Origin: Gryganskiella cystojenkinii
Taxonomy: Eukaryota; Mortierellomycota; Mortierellomycetes; Mortierellales; Mortierellaceae
Length of the DNA: 26,193 bases
Direction: 5' to 3'
Assembly: GCA_015852425.1 (NCBI GenBank)
Contig: JAAAIG010000179.1
Coordinates: 1-26,193 of the forward strand
Shown here piece after piece: positions 18,830-26,193 of the stretch (positions are counted from its first letter, which is position 1; every line of letters begins with the position of its first letter). The notes below the pieces were generated by a model. That model ran no database searches and was not told the DNA's origin. It saw nothing but the letters and a program-made list of their open reading frames with translations. A program made the position numbers and the translations under genes.

Positions 18830-19660
18830 TTCATGGCTGTAAAGCAAGACAGGCGTTATTATGCAAGGTCACAGAGGAGAGACACTCGTCCGCCTTGATA
18901 AATAAGGAACCAAGGGACTCGGCAGGCTCAAGAACAAAGAACTGACCAAGAAGTCCTTCAAAGTCCTTCAAAATTCTTAAATGGAATGACACCAAGAAGC
19001 TGGATGACGATGCCACCGTTTAGCAGTGGCTGTGAGCATGCGGTTCGTATCTCATACGACACCATCAGTGGCAGATCGCAAATCGACTACCTCTTTCCTT
19101 GGACGGAGTTCCTGTTCCAAGCCCACATCGACTGCGGGTTGGTAGGAACCGCCGAAGCGAATGGGACGATTGGGCTCATCAAATCTCGATGTGACCTCGT
19201 CAAGCGGTAGTCACTAGGACCTCGCGGTTAGTATCGTGCCAGCTGATGCTGAAGCAGGTGCTGTTGGTGTCCCACACTGAAAGAACAGCTGCTATTGCAG
19301 GGGTGGCCTTTGCCGTTGTTGCCGTCGTTTTCGGTGTGCTGCTAACTGGATGGCTGAGATTGTTGATGTGTCTCAGCAATTGACGCCCCAGCGTTGACGG
19401 GATGTTGTCTGTCTCCTCTCACACCTTGAAAGCCTATGTCCGTCGCTGCACTTGGTCCTTGACAAATTCGGGACTTCTTCCGAGCCACGACAAGATCACG
19501 ACGGAGAAAGGTGGCGCACCTCGATCGAGGGCTCAATTGGTTTCAAACCTCGGCGAACGTTGTTTCCTCTTGTGTTTAAGGCGCTGGCTCTCGTCTAGCA
19601 TTAATTGGTTTCGGTGGTTAATCATAGTCGATGTTGTAGTATGTTCCTGTTTTAAAAAGT
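18830..19660. other. Possible decayed coding sequence, family unknown
   Basis: The stretch has more balanced, coding-like composition than its surroundings and short open pieces on both strands (plus 18986-19210, 19402-19662; minus 18831-19016, 19342-19536), all broken by stops. No motif identifies a family. A 10-base direct repeat (AAGTCCTTCA twice in tandem, from 18950) lies inside. It could be a dead gene or an old transposon fragment. Confidence 0.2.
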
Positions 19661-20736
19661 GAGTAGCGAAACCAATGGTAGGATTAAGACAAGAATGCGA
19701 AGCAGGCAAGGACTCTGAGTAGAATGAAAAAAAGGTGCTCCAACTCCTAAGGACGAAGAAACTATGCTTAGAAAGTGTCTTATCTTTTCACTGAGGAAAC
19801 ATGCTGTTTGAGGGAATTGTGATGCAGGAAGAAACGGGAGAACTCCAGAGTGAAGGAATCCTGGGAATTCGAATAAAAAGTCATAAGGTGTCAAATCATG
19901 AATAGAATTCGAGATGAAGAAAATATACTGAGGCTGAAAGAGGTAGGTCTGTCCACAAATCGTGTGGTATCGTCCACGGCTCCGTCTCCTCTCGACTACC
20001 CAAGATGAAGAAGAAAGAAAAGAAAAAAACGAAAGAGAGTCCGAGAAAAGAATAAATGAAGTTTGCTCGGCGTTTCTCCCAAAGGCTCGAAGCTTTCTAT
20101 ACTCTACCGTGCAGAGAGGCACAACGTGTCCCATGTCTTTCCATTATCTCACTCCCTGATGTAAGTTTCCGCCATTTCCAAGTCATCTTTTTCTTGTTTG
20201 TGGTGTAATCTTCGACGATGCTTCCATGACAATATCTCGGATGAATGGGACACCGGCCGTAGGGCTATCCACGATGAAGTGGCCAGTTGGAAAAAATGCC
20301 TACCTTGATCTGTGTTTGCAAAGACTACATGCGCTCTTGGATCCTTACGTGTCAACTTTCCCACGCTGCTTGTACTACTTTGTGAAGCATAACAAAGTTA
20401 AGACAAGGGTTTGTGAGGAAGATGAAAAAAGGGGGGTAACATGAGAATCAATTTCAACAGGTCATTGATGGTGAAAAAGTTGCAATGCAAACCTGTTAAG
20501 TCAACAAAATTGGTGGCAACCAGGAACCATCCCAGGGTCTCAGAAGGGAGAGGCTTTGTGGAGAAACAATCTGCCATCAAAAAGCGCAGGGTTGCGCTCT
20601 TTCTTGCTTTCTGTGTCCACCCGTGGGGCGAGAGGGTTGGTTTAATGTTAAGGTTTTGTCAGCCAATCGATCAGAGAGGGAAAGCACCAAGCACAAGAAC
20701 TGCACAAGTGGACTGATGGGAAACAATCAGAGAGGG
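19661..20736. other. Intergenic region upstream of the mitochondrial carrier gene
   Basis: About 1.1 kb without recognisable genes. A minus-strand frame of 160 codons (19652-20134) is rich in Phe, Ser and Leu and shows no motif. The right end must contain the carrier promoter, but no convincing TATA box was seen. Confidence 0.35.
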
Positions 20737-20801
20737 GTGAGTACATCGTCCCTCCCTCTTTGTGTTCATTTCTTTTCTTCATTCTTCGCATTCGTTTACA
20801 G
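20737..20801 (+). other. Candidate 5'-UTR intron of the carrier gene
   Basis: A strong donor (GGG|GTGAGT, GT at 20737-20738) and a pyrimidine-rich acceptor (GTTTACAG ending 20801) enclose 65 bases, 51 bases before the ATG at 20853. Removal would not change the protein if the ATG is right. Confidence 0.4.
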
Positions 20802-20852
20802 TCACCATCCCTCCCCGCACTTTTTCTTAAAAAAGACATTCCGGCCTTCAAC

Positions 20853-22299
20853 ATGGCTACTCAGGAACAGCGACAGGACCAAGGACCGCTCTGGTCCACC
20901 ACCGCAGACTCGACCACAGCCTTCAACTCCGTCGTCCATGAAACACCGCCGCTAGTACTCCATCAAAGTCCAACTGGACAGGAGAAACAACTGCAACGTG
21001 GGGCCATCGTCTGGACCCCAGAACGGGAATTAGCTGCCAAGTTGGTCTTTGGCGGCCTTGGTTGTATGATCGCCGTCGTTTTTACACATCCTGTCGATGT
21101 TATCAAGACCCGTCTTCAACTTCAGGGCGAGGCCGTTGCACCGGCCCTGATAAGTTCTGCACACAACAGTGTCCTCTCTTCGTCACCTTCGCCCTCAATA
21201 CCAGGACTCAAACCCACGACAGGAACAGCCTCTCTCACTACTGCTACAGTGACAAGTGCAACTCACCGCTCAGGAGCAACCCCCGCCACTCTTCGGCTTT
21301 TACCCTTATTGAGGCAGATTATGCGAACCGAAGGACCAAGAGTTTTTATGGCTGGATTAGCCCCCGCTGTCCTTCGAGAGAGTGTCTATTCAACGATTCG
21401 ATTAGGAAGCTACGACTTTTTCAAGGGTATCTACAGCGGCATGGGATCCAAGGGTCTTCGAGGCGGCGAAGAAACCTCGACGACTGTCAAGCTTTTATCC
21501 GGACTGACCTCGGGTTTGCTTGGCAGTACGATTGCCAATCCAACAGACCTCATCAAAGGTAAAAGAAAAAAAAGAAGTAAAAGACGAGTTGTTCAAACTG
21601 GAGCCTGTTACTGCTATGATTGTCAAAAAGATAACAGTGTCCAACGAAATGCTGACTTGTTGACATGCTCTTCTTTCTTCACTCTTTTCTCAAATAGTGC
21701 GCATGCAAGCATACTGGCCAACTGGAGAGCCAAGATACAAGTCGATCCGGGATGCCTGCAGATCTATCTATGTCGAAGAAGGTATCCCAGGATTGTATCG
21801 AGGCGTGATCCCCACTGCAGCCCGAGCCATGGTCGTCACGGCTTCACAGCTCGCCTCCTATGATACCACAAAGCATTGGCTGTTGAAGTTGCAGGATCGA
21901 GAGGGTCAACTTCGATTCCGGGAGGGGTATCTCACTCACTTTTGCGCCGGTACTTTTGCCGGTAAGGATGAAAGCAGAATGATCAGCCTGTTGATTCGGC
22001 AATGAAGCGTGGCTGATACGGGTTTTATTTTTCATTCTCTAGGACTGGTGTGCTCAATCTCGACCTCACCCATCGATACCGTCAAGGTGCGCTATATGAA
22101 TCAGCAGTTCAACGCCAATGGAAAAGGAGCACTCTACAAGTCTGCAATTGATTGTGCGATCAAGACGGTTCAACGAGAGGGACCCTTAGCACTTTACAAG
22201 GGTTTCTGGATGTGCTGGCTTCGACTTGGACCCCACACAATGTTGTCACTCATGATATTCGAGAAACTCCGGAGTCTTGTGGGCTTGAACCCTGTTTAA
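20853..22299 (+). CDS. Mitochondrial carrier family protein (UCP/dicarboxylate-carrier-like)
   Basis: Inner-membrane transporter of the SLC25 family. Exons 20853-21558, 21698-21961 and 22043-22299 keep frame and give 408 residues. The three repeats carry the signatures HPVDVIKTR (79-87), NPTDLIKVR (across the first intron) and SPIDTVKVR. These motifs and the NPTDLIKVRMQ form place it near the uncoupling-protein/dicarboxylate/oxoglutarate group; the actual substrate cannot be read from sequence. The family is usually about 300 residues. The excess comes from an N-terminal extension of about 55 residues and a Ser/Thr/Ala/Pro-rich insertion of about 50 residues (about 95-145) in the first matrix loop. 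The start at 20853 (MATQEQRQDQ) is preferred over in-frame positions further upstream, which fall in a CT-rich leader and the candidate 5'-UTR intron. Confidence 0.9.
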
Positions 22300-22575
22300 A
22301 ACACATTCATTCATATATATCTGCCACATATCCCTTGCCAACAAGTAGACGACCTCTCATAGAGAAAACCAAATAGAGTGCGGGTCTTTGTTGCAAAGCA
22401 ATGGATGTTCGAATCTCACAAGCTGTGATCATGTGACGTATCCAAAAAACGAAAGTCACACGTCTCTCTTGGGTCGACAGCACTCCCAAAATGACCCCCT
22501 CATTCATTCTCTCTGTCTTTGCATTTTGTTCAAACACTGCCAATTCATTCTCAACTCTCTGCATTCATCACTTAA

Positions 22576-24143
22576 ATGGAGGGACTCTTCTACAACGCCG
22601 ACGACGGCTACCTGGAAGCCATTGTCCGTGGCTATCGCTCCTCCATCCTCAACAACACCTCGTACATCAACCTGACTCAGTGCGAGACCTTGGAAGGTAC
22701 GCCCAATTTCTTTTTGCGACATTATTCACGTCCATTTTCTTTAGTTTGCTCGGGAGCCAACCGATTTGCTCAACTGATCACCTTCTTTTTAACTAATAGA
22801 TGTCAAGCTCCAGTTGCAGGCGTCAGACTATGGCGGAATCCTTCAGAACGAGCCTCACATGTCCACGTCGATGCTGGCCCAAAAGTGCACCGAGAAGCTT
22901 GTTCAGGAGTTTGAGTACATTCGTGCCCACGCTGTCGCCCCTCTTCAAAACTTTCTCGACTATATGACGTGAGTGCACGACACACAAGACTTTGGACTCC
23001 TTATTTCGACAAGCAGAGCATGATTTGGATCTACTTTTTCAGCACAACTGACAAGTCGACCACTTTTATCTCTATATCCCCTTTATTAGATACGCCTACA
23101 TGATTGACAATGTCATTCTGTTGATCACAGGTACACTTCATGAACGTGACACACACGAACTACTGGAACGTTGCCATCCCTTGGGCGTCTTTGATAGTAT
23201 GCCAGCCCTCTGTGTCGCGACCAATGTCGCGGAATTGTACAACTCTGTCCTGGTTGAGACACCGTTGGCGCCTTATTTCAAGGATTGTCTGTCGGCTGAG
23301 GATCTGGATGAGATGAACATTGAGATCATCCGTAACACGCTCTACAAGGCATACTTGGAAGACTTTTATCATTTCTCTCAAACCTTTGGTGGACCCACAG
23401 CAGAGATCATGGGCGAGTTGTTGCAGGTAAGCAGGCCTTTTTTTGTTTTTCTCTGGAACAGTTTGTCGATTATTATGCATTTTTTTTTGGGAAGGATATG
23501 TGCCTTGTTCACGTCACGAAACACGTCCAAAAGAACACGATCCTTTTCTGACACTTTTTTTTCTTTTCTTTTCTTGCTGTTTCTTTGTGTGAAAAGTTCG
23601 AGGCTGATCGTCGGTCCCTGAACATTACGATCAACTCGTTTGGTACAGAGTTGACCAAGGACGACCGTGCGAAGCTCTTCCCTAACGTTGGACGCTTATA
23701 CCCTGAGGGTAACCTCAAGCTTGCAAAGTCTGATGATACCGATCAAGTCAAGTCCGTGTGCGATTTCGTCTTGGTACGAGGATTTTTTTCCCCTCCTTAA
23801 ATCTGCTCCAGACTACTTTTGCTTGTGATCAAAAGTTGTGCATGATTTGTCTGTCAGATATTAACTAGGTTGGTATCGATTTTTTTTTTTTTTTTTACAA
23901 CAGGAGTACCGCCAATTCTTTGACGGCGCCGCAGGAGCAGGATCTAGCAAGACGCTCGAGGATCGTTTCTTTGAATATGAGGTCCACCTGAACAAGAAGT
24001 CGTTCCAGCAGCAATTCCACTATGCGATCTTTTATTCGTTCTTGAAGTTGAAGGAACAAGAGATTCGCAACATTGTCTGGATCTCGGAATGTATCAGTCA
24101 AGGTCAAAAGGAGAGGATCAACAACTACATTCCGATCTTTTAA
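22576..24143 (+). CDS. VMA6: V-type proton ATPase subunit d
   Basis: Subunit d joins the central stalk to the membrane c-ring of the vacuolar ATPase and is needed for assembly and for coupling of ATP hydrolysis to proton pumping. Exons 22576-22696, 22800-22968, 23090-23426, 23597-23773 and 23904-24143 keep frame and give 347 residues (yeast Vma6 has 345). The protein starts [19 protein letters not shown] and ends INNYIPIF, both diagnostic. Other landmarks are [60 protein letters not shown] and the [16 protein letters not shown] [12 protein letters not shown] segment. No residue or segment is missing. The fourth intron ends in a T17 tract. Only 276 bases separate it from the upstream carrier gene, so its promoter must be compact. 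Confidence 0.96.
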
Positions 24144-24235
24144 AAAAAGAGAAAAGTTTTGTTGACAGGAAATCCCAAAAAAAAAAAGAAACGGTGGAAG
24201 GCAGCGCATGAGAAAACGACCAACAGATAACCAAG

Positions 24236-24241
24236 AATAAA
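24236..24241 (+). terminator. Polyadenylation signal of the V-ATPase d gene
   Basis: AATAAA 93 bases downstream of the stop codon. The gap to the convergent neighbour is only 267 bases. Confidence 0.5.
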
Positions 24242-24338
24242 AAAAGAAGCGACCATCATTATTTACAAGTACAGGCACATCATGAATGGCAAGTTCGTGC
24301 CTCCCCGTTTGTGTATTTGCTTTTTGCGCAGGGGTTAT

Positions 24339-24344
24339 TTTATT
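24339..24344 (-). terminator. Polyadenylation signal of the anthranilate phosphoribosyltransferase gene
   Basis: TTTATT on the plus strand (AATAAA on the minus strand), about 67 bases past the stop codon. The signals of the two convergent genes are about 100 bases apart, so their 3' ends probably come close or overlap. Confidence 0.5.
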
Positions 24345-24410
24345 TTACATCATCTGAAAGGGTCGGCAGGTGGAGTGTTGTGCTGAGGTGAACAGGTGCG
24401 TGTTTTTTTT

Positions 24411-25852
24411 TTACTGAATATCACGTCTGAATCCCTCAAGAGCCTCACGAGCCTTCCCGCTGACAACACTCTCGCGCGCGAGAACGACCGCATCCTCAAA
24501 GTTATCGGCCTTGCCAGCAACGACCAATAGAGCAGCGGCGTTCAAGAGAACGAAATCCAGGATGGGGTGACCTGGGGATTGGAACTTGTTGTTGAGCAAA
24601 TCCTCCAAGATCTCGGCGTTCTCCTTGGGACCCCCACCCTTGACAGCCGTGAGTGGGTGAGAGGGTAAACCGAACTGGGCGGGTGAAATATCTTCCTCCA
24701 CAATCTCACCATCGACCAACTTCCAGACCTGTGCATGCGATAGGGATAGGTAAAAGGGAGAGAGAGAGCAATCAGTATATGACTCAATCACAATTGGACA
24801 AAAAAAAACAGGCGCAGCAAGAAAACAACTTACATGCGTCTCTCCTTCGGGACTGATCTCGTCCAATCCATTAGCGCCACAGACGACCATGCCGGCGATC
24901 AAGCCCATCAGCTTCAAGCTCTCAATCATCAAGGCACCCAAGCTTCTTGAGTGGACACCAACAACGACACGACGAGGTTTGGCAGGGTTACTGAGGGGTC
25001 CCATGAGGTTAAAGATTGAGGGGATACCAAGCTCTCTCCGGGGGCCACTAGTGTTCTTCATGGCAGGATGATAAGTCTGAGCGAAGAGAAAGCAAAATCC
25101 GTGGTCGTCCAAGATTTGAGCCACGTTCTCGGGCTTGACATTGTCGATCCTGCAGCCAATCTTTTCTAAAATATCCGCGGATCCGCATGCAGACGAGGCA
25201 GCTCTGTTTCCGTGCTGATAGTTTTCGAAAAGTCAGAAAAAAGAGGGTCAGATGGTCATAATTACTCAAAGTTATTTTGTGAACGAGAGAATTTTTTTTT
25301 GATTTCCCGAGAAAGATTGAAAAAAAATGGCGAAGACTCGAAGTGACGTGGAGATAACTCTATCGCCGAAAAATTCACTCAGCTGAGAGCCATCCACTTT
25401 TCAAGGTTGAGTTGCAAAGGAGGTCAAAGCCAACGACGAACATTAAAATAAAAAAAAGTTACCTTGGCAACCTTGCATCCAGCACCGGCAGCAACGATGG
25501 CAGCGGTCGTACTGACGTTAAAGGTATCATGACCATCGCCTCCGGTGCCGACGATATCGACCAATTGTTCCTGCAGTTCAGGCTTTTCTTCGAAAGGAAT
25601 GGGCAGGCCATGGTTGCTCATCTCTACTGCACAAGAGGCAACGATCGCTGGTTCGGCATCGAGTTTGTTGAGTTTGAGTCCGACAAGGTAGGCACCGATC
25701 TGAGCATGGGTCGCGCGGCCCTCCATGATCTCCTTTGTAGCAATGGTGGCATCGACTGTGGTAAAGGTCTCGGGGGCATGGACAAGTTTCTTGAGGATTG
25801 GATGCATCGCTGATTTGGTAGCAGGGACTCTTTGGGGGTTGTTGGAGGTCAT
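24411..25852 (-). CDS. TRP4: Anthranilate phosphoribosyltransferase
   Basis: Second committed step of tryptophan synthesis: anthranilate plus PRPP gives N-(5-phosphoribosyl)anthranilate and pyrophosphate. Exons in transcription order 25852-25463, 25214-24834 and 24728-24411 are all phase 0 and give 362 residues (yeast Trp4 has 380). Motifs: GTGGDG (102-107) for PRPP binding, NVST (112-115), KHGNRAASS across the first splice junction, GPRRELGIPSIFN, LGPL-type LMGPLSNP, and DEISPEGETHV at the second junction. The N-terminal helical domain (about 15-80) with the usual ILKKL and GRATHAQIGAYLVGLK is present. The gene is not fused to other trp functions here. Start at 25852 (MTSNNPQRVP) is the first ATG of the frame that gives family-like sequence. 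Confidence 0.96.
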
Positions 25853-26193
25853 TTGGAGTGTGTGTGTGTGTTCAGAGTAGAGAAGGGAGTGAGAGGGGGG
25901 GGTTTTTTGTAAAAAGTAAGAGAGGGAATGGAATAGAAGCTGATGAGCAGAAAGAGAAAGAGAACTACGCAACGTCTTTGCAAACACACAGGGCACAAAG
26001 ATACAAAAAAAGAGATATTATTTCTGTCGAGTCATATTCGATCGACGGTGAGTGAGACACACAAAATCGCCATCGCCCCAGAAGGGGAGATTGAAACCCT
26101 CGAGTCAATTATTTGGTGGCACCTGGACACTCTCCTGGGCATATGCACACGTGACTTCAGGATCACTTTTTCATTTCTCCCCTTTTGCCACGA
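25853..26193 (-). promoter_or_regulatory. Promoter region of TRP4 with two TGACTC cores
   Basis: Read on the minus strand, ATGACTCG occurs with its core at 26034-26029 and TTGACTCG with its core at 26107-26102, about 180 and 250 bases before the ATG. TGACTC is the core of the Gcn4/Cpc1 site of fungal general amino-acid control, which regulates tryptophan genes in other fungi. Neither has the full TGACTCA. A CACGTG-like ACACGTGA at about 26147-26154 and a short TG repeat (25857-25869) are also present. No clear TATA box was seen. Confidence 0.35.

Noticed and set aside
8137..18837. Shared 16-mer TAATTTTGTTCATGGC at about 8137 and 18822
   Set aside because: A single AT-rich match without extended similarity or matching hairpin. 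Chance is plausible.
1..26193. A biosynthetic cluster, defence system or CRISPR array
   Set aside because: The recognised genes belong to unrelated housekeeping pathways on both strands with ordinary spacing. No regularly spaced repeats were seen.

Overview
This is a stretch of a eukaryotic genome, almost certainly fungal. Protein-coding genes are split by short introns (about 65-200 bp) with GTAAGT/GTACGT-type donors and CAG/TAG acceptors. Fungal TATA boxes, pyrimidine-rich leaders and AATAAA signals surround them. The gene set (PAPS reductase, anthranilate phosphoribosyltransferase, an OPT transporter, a CRAL-TRIO protein) together with decayed F-box/leucine-rich-repeat sequence suggests an early-diverging mould of the Mortierella type. 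That placement is inferred from protein style and was not tested by any search.

Layout. 1-567 (-): first exon of a CRAL-TRIO (Sec14-like) lipid-transfer protein that runs off the left edge. 568-3329: large intergenic stretch with only a TATA box and a C15 tract. 3330-4865 (-): five-exon UCH37/UCHL5 deubiquitinase. 4866-6330: promoter plus a broken F-box/LRR-like relic. 6626-8096 (+): three-exon M20 peptidase of the PM20D2 type. 8097-11900: gene desert with a 476-bp TA-flanked terminal-inverted-repeat element and an unusual concentration of perfect short inverted repeats. 12188-14860 (+): four-exon oligopeptide transporter. 15543-15926 (+): a divergent NTF2-domain protein, possibly with an upstream exon. 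16799-17803 (-): single-exon PAPS reductase. 17804-20852: intergenic, with a Cbf1-type CACGTG and possible decayed coding sequence. 20853-22299 (+): mitochondrial carrier. 22576-24143 (+): V-ATPase subunit d. 24411-25852 (-): anthranilate phosphoribosyltransferase, convergent with the V-ATPase gene. 25853-26193: its promoter, with two Gcn4-type TGACTC cores.

The genes do not form a pathway or cluster. They are mostly housekeeping genes of sulfur assimilation, tryptophan synthesis, vacuolar acidification, proteasomal deubiquitination, peptide uptake and dipeptide cleavage. I found no clear undescribed system. The best leads are the TIR element, the inverted-repeat cluster downstream of the peptidase gene, and the NTF2-like locus, which has lost conserved Ran-contact residues and has an upstream exon resembling a second NTF2-domain start. 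Splice coordinates were worked out by hand from reading-frame continuity and family conservation.
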